A stretch of 6,470 bases of DNA, from NCBI GenBank assembly GCA_002293315.1, contig DBCZ01000061.1, forward strand, positions 2,765 to 9,234, in the 5' to 3' direction. Numbering within the stretch: position 1 is the first letter of the stretch; each line of letters opens with the position of its first letter. The notes under the pieces are model-generated. The model did no database searches. It was not told the origin of the DNA and saw nothing but the letters and a program-made list of their open reading frames with translations. This document shows positions 1 to 5,385 of the stretch, one piece after another. The DNA is from Ruminococcaceae bacterium UBA945 (GTDB lineage Bacteria; Bacillota; Clostridia; Oscillospirales; Acutalibacteraceae). The position numbers and the translations under genes are program-made.

Positions 1-24
1 GTTGATAATTGATAGTTAAGGGCT

Positions 25-1398
25 TTACTTCTCCATTGTTTTGGGCGTGTCTTCGTTCGGGTTAAGCGTAAGAGTCGGGCCTTCGGTTTCCTCGGGTTCT
101 GTCACTCCGCCGACTTCAATTTCATGCTTCATCTCCTCGGCCATCTTGGCGGTTTTGCTGTTTATATCCGTTTCCGGCAGGTCTTTCTGTGAGGCGCCGC
201 TTCTGCCGGCGGTGATGTCCATGTTGTCGGGCGCGAAGCCCTCTTGCTTGAGCATCGTCTCGAAGACGGAGATGTCTGTGCCGATGTCTATCGCGTCGTT
301 GCTGAAAAGCGAATCGAGTTGCTTTTCAAAGGCAGTTGCCACTGTGGCAAGCATTCTCTCGATGTCAACCATCGTGGTTGTGACGTTCTCGCCCTTGACC
401 GGTTGGCTGTCGAGCCTGTGATAGCTTGTGAGCAGCTTCATCGTGGTGGGCAGATAATAGCTCATGAACTTGCGTATCTGCGGCACGCTGTTCGGGTCTG
501 CCGCCACATATTTGAAGATCCCGTCTGACGCGTTTTCCATTCTCGTGATGTATCCGCTGATGGTTTCGTCGGGGATATCAATGTTGATTTGCTTCAGCTT
601 GCGGATATACTCATTACCCTCGTTGATAACCTTATCCGCCTCTTCGTTGCCCGTCTTGGACGGCACATGCGCGGGGGCCGGGGCGGCCGGAACTTCGACG
701 TAGGTTTTCTTGCCCTTGAAGATTACGCTTGAAACGATGAAGATGGCTATCATCGCCACGGCAAATACGATGAAGTGCAACGGCTGATACATCGGAAGCG
801 CGGCCGCGTAGATAATTGCGGCGATGCCCGTGATATAATATTTCGCAACGGCGGGCTTCCTAACTTCCATCATCTGCACGCCGGGCTTTGTTTGATTTTT
901 CACCTGCTTGGCTCCTTTAACTTTCACCTTTTTCGCATTATACTGCGGCGGACTGACCGGCGTCACGCCCAGAGGCGGGCTTGGCGTCGCGTATTTATCC
1001 GGCATAGGTTTTTGGTAAAACGGGTATTGATAGGTATGATTTGCGGGCCTCTGCGGAGGCACCGGCGCCTGAGGCGGCCTGTATGTGTTGGGCGCGGGCG
1101 GCGTATAGCGCGAGCCGTAGTTCACGCCGGGCGGCGCAGTGTTTCGCCCCGATGGGTTCGGCTGCTTAGGCTGATTATTCACAGGGCGGCCGGTGTGGGG
1201 GTCGTAATTAAACTGCCCGTTATATTTGACGGAGGAGTTAGGCTGCTGCACCCCATTTATCGCGCTGTTTATGGCGTCAGTCGCCTTGCCGATTCCATGT
1301 GCCACCTTGTCTGCGACATTTGAGCTTGTCTCTGACAGTGTTTTGTATACCTGTGAGGCACGGAATTCTTCTTCAAAGTTCATTTTGTTATTGGCCAT
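25..1398 (-). CDS. xpaC: XpaC-family (5-bromo-4-chloroindolyl phosphate hydrolysis) membrane protein with proline-rich arm
   Basis: The predicted protein has 457 residues. Visible order: a polar, probably helical N-terminus (1-50); a long Pro/Asn/Gln/Tyr-rich, low-complexity arm (about 52-155); a basic patch (156-182); two hydrophobic segments (about 184-203 and 207-227) forming a membrane hairpin; the XpaC domain (about 253-388), recognised by the stretch around RKFMSYYLPTTMKLL (309-323); and an acidic tail (409-457). The family is named after a Bacillus phenotype on an indolyl phosphate dye; the true biochemical role is unknown. XpaC genes are commonly followed by telA (xpaC-yaaN in B. subtilis), and only 24 bases follow the stop here, so a partner may lie just left of the window. 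Start: ATG at 1398 has AAGGTG five bases upstream. A GTG at 1407 (three residues longer) also has an AAGG site and cannot be excluded. The gene has its own promoter (1456-1484). The family call is confident; function is not. Confidence 0.85.
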   Translation of the reverse strand: MANNKMNFEEEFRASQVYKTLSETSSNVADKVAHGIGKATDAINSAINGVQQPNSSVKYNGQFNYDPHTGRPVNNQPKQPNPSGRNTAPPGVNYGSRYTPPAPNTYRPPQAPVPPQRPANHTYQYPFYQKPMPDKYATPSPPLGVTPVSPPQYNAKKVKVKGAKQVKNQTKPGVQMMEVRKPAVAKYYITGIAAIIYAAALPMYQPLHFIVFAVAMIAIFIVSSVIFKGKKTYVEVPAAPAPAHVPSKTGNEEADKVINEGNEYIRKLKQINIDIPDETISGYITRMENASDGIFKYVAADPNSVPQIRKFMSYYLPTTMKLLTSYHRLDSQPVKGENVTTTMVDIERMLATVATAFEKQLDSLFSNDAIDIGTDISVFETMLKQEGFAPDNMDITAGRSGASQKDLPETDINSKTAKMAEEMKHEIEVGGVTEPEETEGPTLTLNPNEDTPKTMEK

Positions 1399-1414
1399 TC
1401 GCTTCACCTTTTCC

Positions 1415-1438
1415 TTAGATTCGTCTTGACGAACCTAA
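1415..1438. promoter_or_regulatory. Near-perfect 24-bp palindrome in the xpaC leader (operator or RNA hairpin)
   Basis: On the minus strand the arms are TTAGGTTCGTC and GACGAATCTAA, separated by AA. Ten of eleven positions pair, and the odd one is a G-U that would still pair in RNA. The repeat begins about 10 bases downstream of the predicted xpaC transcription start. Its last bases run into the AAGG that can serve as ribosome site. Neither side has a T-run, so it is not an ordinary terminator. It may bind a dimeric repressor, or fold in the mRNA and limit ribosome access. Confidence 0.55.
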
Positions 1439-1455
1439 ATCCTCTCCCATAATTT

Positions 1456-1484
1456 ATTCTACGTTTTCTTTACGTTAAAGTCAA
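1456..1484 (-). promoter_or_regulatory. Sigma-A-type promoter for xpaC
   Basis: On the minus strand, TTGACT (1484-1479) and TAGAAT (1461-1456) are separated by exactly 17 bases, and each hexamer matches 5 of 6 consensus positions. The element overlaps the last codons and stop of fruK, so xpaC can be transcribed independently of fruK. The predicted start is near 1449, giving a leader of about 50 nt that contains the 24-bp palindrome. No terminator is visible between fruK and xpaC, so readthrough from fruK remains likely. Confidence 0.7.
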
Positions 1485-2388
1485 TTTGATTTTTGGTGTG
1501 AAACACTTCTTCGGCGGTGGCTATGCCCTTCTTGAAGGCTGTTGCCGTGCCTGCCGCCACACCCCACTTTACGGCGGAGGGAAGGTTGTTTTCCCGCTCC
1601 ATGCCGTAGATGAAGCCCGCCACAAGCGAATCTCCCGCGCCGACTGTGGAAACCGCGCCGCCTTTCAGCGTGGGGTAAGTGCTTATCTCGCCGCTCCCTT
1701 CAATGAGTATCGCGCCGGCCTCTCCGAGTGAGACGACCGCATTTTGCGCGCCCATGTCGCAGAGCTTTCTGCCATATAGCCTTGCGTCTGCTTCATTTTT
1801 GATGCTTACGCCGAAAAGTCCGCCTAACTCTTCCGCATTGGGCTTCACCATGAACGGGCGGTGGTGGAGCGTTCTTTCCAGTGCATCTCCCACCGCGTCA
1901 ACGATGATTCGCGGTTTTTTCCCGCTGACTGCCTCGATAATGCGCTCATACGCGTTATCGGAGATTCCCTCTGGCAGGCTGCCAGCCAAAACGAGGGTAT
2001 CGCCCGGGTTAATCCGGCTCAGCTTTGCGATGACGGAATCTAACATGGCGTCGTTCATCATCGGGCCTGCGCCGTTAAAGTCCGTTTCTATGCCGCCGGC
2101 ATTGCAGATTTTCAGGTTTATGCGCGAATGGCCGGAATCCAGAAAGACGAAATCCGTCAGCACGCCGTTTTCTTCAAGCAGCCGCACAATTTCCTCTCCG
2201 GAAAACCCTGCCGCTATGCCGAGCGCCGTGTTTTGCATGCCAAGTGACGTAAGCAGGAGCGAAACGTTGACGGCCTTGCCGCCGGCGGTGTAGTAAGCGT
2301 TTTTATAGAGGTTTACACTGTTTCGGTTGAATGTGCTTGCCTCTATCATGTAATCAATCGCGGGGTTCAGTGTTACAGTATATATCAT
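1459..2388 (-). CDS. fruK: 1-phosphofructokinase-family sugar-phosphate kinase (PfkB/ribokinase superfamily)
   Basis: The 309-residue product matches the usual length of FruK/LacC hexose-phosphate kinases, which use ATP to phosphorylate fructose 1-phosphate (FruK) or tagatose 6-phosphate (LacC) in the cytoplasm. Visible landmarks: the N-terminal VTLNPAIDY (5-13); the glycine-rich GGKAVNVS (36-43), where A39 replaces the glycine usual in GGKGxNVS; the TDFNGAGP region (102-109); LAGSLPEG (135-142); VKPNAEEL (181-188); and the C-terminal PfkB signature STVGAGDSLVAGF (247-259) with anion-hole glycines and catalytic base Asp253. ATG at 2388 is preceded by AGGGTGA at 4 bases. No fructose PTS gene or DeoR-type FruR lies alongside, so the substrate rests on similarity only; tagatose-6-phosphate kinase is the main alternative. 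Transcription probably starts from 2430-2458, with an inverted repeat at 2406-2425. Confidence 0.85.
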   Translation of the reverse strand: MIYTVTLNPAIDYMIEASTFNRNSVNLYKNAYYTAGGKAVNVSLLLTSLGMQNTALGIAAGFSGEEIVRLLEENGVLTDFVFLDSGHSRINLKICNAGGIETDFNGAGPMMNDAMLDSVIAKLSRINPGDTLVLAGSLPEGISDNAYERIIEAVSGKKPRIIVDAVGDALERTLHHRPFMVKPNAEELGGLFGVSIKNEADARLYGRKLCDMGAQNAVVSLGEAGAILIEGSGEISTYPTLKGGAVSTVGAGDSLVAGFIYGMERENNLPSAVKWGVAAGTATAFKKGIATAEEVFHTKNQIDFNVKKT

Positions 2389-2405
2389 TCAATCACCCTA
2401 TTCGG

Positions 2406-2425
2406 GAATTCTGATTCAAGAATTC
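2406..2425. promoter_or_regulatory. Inverted repeat at the fruK transcription start (candidate operator)
   Basis: GAATTCT and AGAATTC form perfect 7-bp arms around the 6-base spacer GATTCA. The repeat lies 17 bases upstream of the fruK ATG and covers the predicted +1 of the fruK promoter, a position where a repressor would block initiation. No regulator gene lies beside fruK, so the binding protein is unknown. The arms contain two GAATTC hexamers, which are self-complementary, so part of the symmetry could be coincidence. Confidence 0.4.
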
Positions 2426-2429
2426 GTTT

Positions 2430-2458
2430 TCTATATTTTATCATCATCGAGCAGACAA
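2430..2458 (-). promoter_or_regulatory. Probable fruK promoter
   Basis: On the minus strand, TTGTCT (2458-2453) and TATAGA (2435-2430) are 17 bases apart, each matching 4 of 6 consensus positions. An overlapping alternative pairs TTGTTT (2463-2458) with TAAAAT (2440-2435), also at 17 bases. Both place the start close to or within the inverted repeat at 2406-2425. Only moderate consensus strength is seen. Confidence 0.45.
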
Positions 2459-2491
2459 AACAAGAAAAACGCGAAGCCTTGAATTTCGGGA

Positions 2492-2519
2492 TTGATTACG
2501 TTTAGGGATATGATATACT
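2492..2519 (+). promoter_or_regulatory. Promoter upstream of the MATE exporter gene
   Basis: TTGATT (2492-2497) is followed after 16 bases by TATACT (2514-2519), with TG one base before the -10, making an extended -10 element. The predicted start is near 2526. A small inverted repeat, TCATA and TATGA around a 7-base spacer (2525-2541), sits right at that start and could be an operator or the first hairpin of the transcript. No stronger promoter is visible closer to the gene. Confidence 0.5.
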
Positions 2520-2525
2520 TTATTT

Positions 2526-2694
2526 CATACGAAAAATATGAGCAAATTCTTACAGCTTCTTTAAGTTTGAAAGATTCGCCGCTTCAGGACGGGCAATTAC
2601 TCTTTTACTGTTGCATTTTTGCGACGAAAATGGTATGTTATTAAGGCTTCATATAAGTATAAAGGTTAGTTGGAGCAAGGGTATAGGAGAAAAA
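2526..2694 (+). other. Long untranslated leader of the MATE gene, no recognised RNA family
   Basis: About 170 nt separate the predicted start from the ATG at 2695. Short local stems can be drawn: TCATA/TATGA at 2525-2541 and CATTTT/AAAATG around a 7-base loop at 2614-2632. No convincing riboswitch core was recognised; in particular the two ACGR-loop hairpins of guanidine-II were looked for and not found. A reading frame opens in phase with the exporter at TTG 2611, but it lacks a ribosome site and would add 28 polar residues unlike a MATE N-terminus. Together with 2389-2525 this fills the 306-bp divergent gap; no gene is seen in it. Confidence 0.35.
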
Positions 2695-4104
2695 ATGGAG
2701 AGAAAAAGTTTTATCAGAAGCCTTTTCGGTACAAAGGCTTTTTATGCCGGTGTTATCGCCTTGATTATACCGATGATAGTTCAGCAGGGCATTACGAATT
2801 TCGTGAACCTGCTTGATAACGTTATGATTGGGCAGCTCGGCACTGAAGCGATGTCCGGCGTGGCGATTGTGAATCAGCTGATTTTCGTGTTTAATCTCAC
2901 GATTTTCGGCGGGGTTTCGGGCGCCTCTATTTTCGGCGCGCAATATTTCGGCAAGCGCGACATTGAGGGCGTGCGCAACACCTTCAGATTCAAGATTTGG
3001 CTTTCGGTTATTGTGAGCGTAATCGGCGTAACTGTGTTCCTCATCTTCGGCGAAAGTTTGATTTCAATGTTCCTCAATGAGGCCGAGGGCGATACCGGCG
3101 ATTTGGCCTACACGCTTGAAAGCGCGATGACGTATATGAAAATCATGCTCATCGGCATTGTGCCGTTCGCGTTTGTGCAGTGCTTCGGCAGCACGCTGAA
3201 GGATATGGGCGAAACCTTTGAGCCGATGGTCGCGAGTTTGATTGCCATAGCGGTGAACCTCGTGGGAAACTATCTGCTGATTTTCGGCAGCTTCGGCTTC
3301 CCGAAATGGGGCGTGGCGGGCGCAGCAATCGCGACGGTTATCGCGCGGTACGCCGAGCTTGCTTACATTGTTTTCGCGACATACAGGAAAAAGAAGAAGT
3401 TCACGTTCATTCAGGGCGCATTCCGCACTTTGCGTGTTCCGCGCGCGCTCACGGGGAAGATTCTGCGCACAGGCACACCGCTGCTTCTCAATGAAATGCT
3501 TTGGGCTGTGGCCATGACGCTGGTTTCTCAATGCTACTCGACAAGGGGGCTTTCGGCCGTTGCGGCGACGAATATCAACGGCACGATAGCGAATGTTTTC
3601 AATATCGTTATGTTCTCGCTGGGCAACGCCGTGGGAATTCTGGTCGGGCAGCAGCTCGGGGCGAACCGCATCAGCGAGGCAAAGGATACAGTGAAAAGGC
3701 TATTGACCTTCTCATTTTTGCTGAACATGGTGGTCGGGCTGATTATCGTCTGTGTCTCGGGTGTGATTCCGCATATTTACAACACCACCTCTGCGGTGCG
3801 TGAAACGGCCTCTCTGCTGCTTATCATAACGGGCGCATTTTTGCCGCTCAACGCCTTTGTAAACGCGACTTATTTTACGATTCGCTCCGGCGGAAAGACG
3901 GTTGTCACGTTCCTCTTCGACTGCGTCTTTGAGTGGATTATCGTGATTCCCATTGCCTATGCACTTGCGAATTTCACGGCGCTTGAGCTGCCAGTTATCT
4001 ATTTGATTATCGCGGCGACCGTCGTAATAAAGATAATTATAGGCACGTTTATGATAAAATCCGGAATTTGGGCGAAGAATGTGGTAAACGAAAATCTTCA
4101 GTGA
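2695..4104 (+). CDS. MATE family efflux transporter (NorM/DinF-type, COG0534)
   Basis: The 469-residue, strongly hydrophobic protein has about twelve membrane segments and two homologous MatE halves (about 20-180 and 250-415), the normal size for the family. MATE proteins export drugs or metabolic cations in exchange for Na+ or H+ across the cytoplasmic membrane. Visible family features: LLDNVMIGQLGTEAMSGVA (39-57) in the first half, GASIFGAQYFGKRD (76-89), a basic cytoplasmic linker RKKKKF (231-236) between the halves, and NAVGILVGQQLGANR (311-325) in the second half, the mirror of the first-half GAQYFGKRD. ATG 2695 is chosen because AGGAGA lies 6 bases upstream and the product then begins with a typical short amphipathic N-terminus; the longer in-frame TTG at 2611 has no ribosome site. 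The gene is monocistronic and ends at a strong terminator. The sequence does not reveal the substrate. Confidence 0.9.
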   Translation: MERKSFIRSLFGTKAFYAGVIALIIPMIVQQGITNFVNLLDNVMIGQLGTEAMSGVAIVNQLIFVFNLTIFGGVSGASIFGAQYFGKRDIEGVRNTFRFKIWLSVIVSVIGVTVFLIFGESLISMFLNEAEGDTGDLAYTLESAMTYMKIMLIGIVPFAFVQCFGSTLKDMGETFEPMVASLIAIAVNLVGNYLLIFGSFGFPKWGVAGAAIATVIARYAELAYIVFATYRKKKKFTFIQGAFRTLRVPRALTGKILRTGTPLLLNEMLWAVAMTLVSQCYSTRGLSAVAATNINGTIANVFNIVMFSLGNAVGILVGQQLGANRISEAKDTVKRLLTFSFLLNMVVGLIIVCVSGVIPHIYNTTSAVRETASLLLIITGAFLPLNAFVNATYFTIRSGGKTVVTFLFDCVFEWIIVIPIAYALANFTALELPVIYLIIAATVVIKIIIGTFMIKSGIWAKNVVNENLQ

Positions 4105-4108
4105 TTAG

Positions 4109-4147
4109 AACAAACATCTCCCGGCGAAGCCGGGAGATGTTTGTTTC
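4109..4147. terminator. Strong bidirectional intrinsic terminator between MATE and ohrR
   Basis: A perfect 17-bp stem (4109-4125 with 4129-4145) closes a GAA triloop. The base of the stem is A/T-rich and the top is CCCGGC/GCCGGG. On the plus strand it is followed by TTCTTTATAA, five bases after the MATE stop. On the minus strand it lies 16 bases beyond the ohrR stop; the U-run there is poorer but the stem itself ends in TTTGTT. It serves both convergent transcripts. Confidence 0.9.
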
Positions 4148-4161
4148 TTTATAATCGCTGC

Positions 4162-4584
4162 CTATCGTTTCAAAATTTTATGGAGCAAGGTGTAGAGTGA
4201 TGCGGCCTCTTCCCCGCTCAAATCAAGACAGGAGGCCATTCTTTGAGGGATTGTTTCTGCCTGTTCTTTAAGCGCCTCTCCTTTTTGCGTGATTTTTACC
4301 ATGAGATTGCGCTCGTCCTCTTCGGAGCGCAATCTTGACACCAGCCCGATGGATTCAAGCTTTTTCAGCAGCGGAGTAAGCGTTCCTGAATCAAGATAAA
4401 GGCACTCACCCAATGATTTCACATTGACTGCCTTCTTTTCCCAGAGAACCATCATTGTGATATACTGCGTATACGTAAGCCCTATTTCATCAAGATACGG
4501 CTTATACTTTTTTACCACCTCACGGGCGGCGGCGTAAAGAGGAAAGCAAAGCTGATTTTCCAGCTTCAGCGGGTCATATTCCAT
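4162..4584 (-). CDS. ohrR: OhrR-type MarR family organic-peroxide sensor/repressor
   Basis: The 140-residue product is close to Bacillus-type OhrR. LENQLCFPLYAAAREVVKKYKPYLDEIGLTYTQY (8-41) carries the reactive Cys13 and the two tyrosines (Tyr27, Tyr38) that contact it, in the spacing of B. subtilis Cys15/Tyr29/Tyr40. The winged helix-turn-helix follows: LGECLYLDSGTLTPLLKKLESIGLV (58-82) as recognition region, and RLRSEEDERN (84-93) as wing with the conserved D-x-R. OhrR dimers repress until an organic hydroperoxide oxidises the cysteine. A further Cys119 lies 106 residues after Cys13, about where two-cysteine OhrRs (Xanthomonas type) keep their resolving cysteine. Start: ATG 4584 has AGGAG six bases upstream and gives the family N-terminus; the upstream in-frame ATG at 4641 would overlap the preceding gene and add atypical residues. 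It is the last gene of an operon, one base after the TSCPD gene, and probably regulates the operon via boxes at 5356-5385. Confidence 0.88.
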   Translation of the reverse strand: MEYDPLKLENQLCFPLYAAAREVVKKYKPYLDEIGLTYTQYITMMVLWEKKAVNVKSLGECLYLDSGTLTPLLKKLESIGLVSRLRSEEDERNLMVKITQKGEALKEQAETIPQRMASCLDLSGEEAASLYTLLHKILKR

Positions 4585-4585
4585 A

Positions 4586-4846
4586 TCATGCTCCTGCAGT
4601 TTCGTCATATGCCTTGCGTACGGCAATAGAAAGCTGGTCAACGCAGGATGTGCCGCGGCGGCCGCATTGAATTCCCTTCAGCTTCTTTTCAATTTGCTCA
4701 ACAGTCATCCCGTCTGTAAGGCTTGACACAGCCAGCAGATTTCCGGGGCAGCCGTTGAGGAACGACACATCGCTCACCACATTTCCGTTCAGCTCAAAAC
4801 TGATTTCAGTTGAGCAGGTATTCTCTGTTTTATATGTATGCTTCAT
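4586..4846 (-). CDS. Small TSCPD-domain protein (TIGR03905-like)
   Basis: The 86-residue protein is made almost wholly of a TSCPD domain, the module also found at the C-terminus of some vitamin B12-dependent ribonucleotide reductases. Four cysteines stand at 11, 33, 61 and 68 in the contexts TCSTEI, NGCPGN, QCGRRGTSC and TSCVDQL; valine replaces the usual proline of the TSCPD signature. The arrangement suggests a metal site or redox thiols, but the biochemical function of stand-alone members is not established. ATG 4846 has AGGAGA six bases upstream. It begins one base after the glutathione peroxidase stop and ends one base before the ohrR start, so it is almost certainly cotranscribed and probably translationally coupled with both. 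The context implies a role in thiol or peroxide stress; that is inference. Confidence 0.8.
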   Translation of the reverse strand: MKHTYKTENTCSTEISFELNGNVVSDVSFLNGCPGNLLAVSSLTDGMTVEQIEKKLKGIQCGRRGTSCVDQLSIAVRKAYDETAGA

Positions 4847-4847
4847 T

Positions 4848-5327
4848 TTATTCTCCTATCAGCTTTGCTATTTCTTTGTCAAGGGCCTCCGGCGTTTTCG
4901 CCGAGCCGTATCTTCCCGCTACCTCGCCGTTTTTGTTTACCAGAAACTTTGAGAAGTTCCATTTGATTTTTGAACCGCCGAGACCGCTTTTCTGTTTTTT
5001 AAGCCATGTAAACAGCGGGCTTTCATTCTCTCCGTTCACGTCGACTTTAGCAAACTGCTTAAAGGTTATGCCGAAACGCCCGGTGCAGAAGCTGCCGATT
5101 TCCTCAGCTGTTCCCGGCGCTTGATTTCCGAACTGGTTGCACGGGAAATCAAGAATTTCGAAGTCTTTGCCGCCGTATTTCTCATATAAATCCTGAAGGC
5201 CGCTGTACTGCGGCGTGAATCCGCAGCCTGTCGCAGTATTGACAATCATAAGCACCTTTCCTTTATATTCGGAAAGGCTGACGTCATTTCCTTTTGCGTC
5301 TTTGACTGTTAAGTCATAAATACTCAT
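4848..5327 (-). CDS. Glutathione peroxidase family thiol peroxidase
   Basis: The 159-residue cytoplasmic protein has the standard bacterial GPx length and a thioredoxin fold. The peroxidatic Cys35 lies in VNTATGCGFTPQYSGLQDLY (29-48). Gln69 is in FPCNQFGNQAPGT (61-73), and Trp123-Asn124 are in KIKWNFSKFLV (120-130), completing the Cys-Gln-Trp-Asn catalytic set. Cys81 in SFCTGRFG matches the resolving cysteine of thioredoxin-dependent members such as yeast Gpx3 (Cys36/Cys82), so despite the name the enzyme probably uses thioredoxin to reduce hydroperoxides, including organic ones. No selenocysteine: the codon is a normal Cys. ATG 5327 is preceded by GGAGG at 5-6 bases. It is the first gene of the gpx-TSCPD-ohrR operon, read from the perfect-consensus promoter at 5365-5392 and probably derepressed by peroxide through OhrR. 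Confidence 0.93.
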   Translation of the reverse strand: MSIYDLTVKDAKGNDVSLSEYKGKVLMIVNTATGCGFTPQYSGLQDLYEKYGGKDFEILDFPCNQFGNQAPGTAEEIGSFCTGRFGITFKQFAKVDVNGENESPLFTWLKKQKSGLGGSKIKWNFSKFLVNKNGEVAGRYGSAKTPEALDKEIAKLIGE

Positions 5328-5355
5328 TTCTTCCTCCGATTAAAAATATATTGTT

Positions 5356-5385
5356 TACAATTTAATTATACTCAATTTAATTTGA
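5356..5385. promoter_or_regulatory. Two tandem OhrR-like operator boxes
   Basis: Box 1 (5356-5370) reads TACAATTTAATTATA, one base from a perfect TACAATT/AATTGTA palindrome. This is the same half-site reported for the B. subtilis ohrA operator. Box 2 (5371-5385) reads CTCAATTTAATTTGA, in which TCAATT pairs with a mirrored TTTGA end. CAATTTAATT occurs exactly in both, 15 bp apart. Box 1 contains the -10 hexamer and box 2 fills the promoter spacer, so bound repressor would occlude RNA polymerase. The regulator encoded by the same operon is the obvious ligand. Confidence 0.7.

Noticed and set aside
1..24. TTGATAA/TTGATAG imperfect repeat at the left edge
   Set aside because: Two short copies in AT-rich DNA at the window edge are too little to call a repeat family.
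775..1323. Long plus-strand frames opposite xpaC and similar antisense frames opposite fruK, MATE and the oxidoreductase
   Set aside because: They are arginine-, serine- or histidine-rich translations without ribosome sites or recognisable domains, lying wholly over well-supported genes.
1399..1449. An 11-codon leader-peptide frame ending at TAA just before the xpaC ribosome site
   Set aside because: Its ATG lies essentially at the predicted transcript start with no ribosome site, and the peptide has no run of regulatory codons; the palindrome explains the region better.
2585..2640. Possible guanidine-II (mini-ykkC) riboswitch from ACGG and ACGA tetramers before an exporter gene
   Set aside because: The tetramers are not closed as tetraloops of GC-rich stems; only one weak A/T stem with a 7-base loop can be drawn.
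2611..2694. In-frame 28-codon extension of the MATE gene from a TTG
   Set aside because: It has no ribosome site at the TTG, the added residues are polar and unlike MATE N-termini, and ATG 2695 has an ideal AGGAGA site.
4450..4475. TGATATACT promoter-like nonamer inside ohrR
   Set aside because: It lies within conserved codons (Thr-Gln-Tyr-Ile-Thr region of OhrR) and points on the plus strand to no gene.
4585..4641. Longer ohrR start at the ATG at 4641
   Set aside because: It would overlap the end of the TSCPD gene by 56 bases and add 19 residues absent from OhrR proteins; ATG 4584 has AGGAG at 6 bases and the expected N-terminus.
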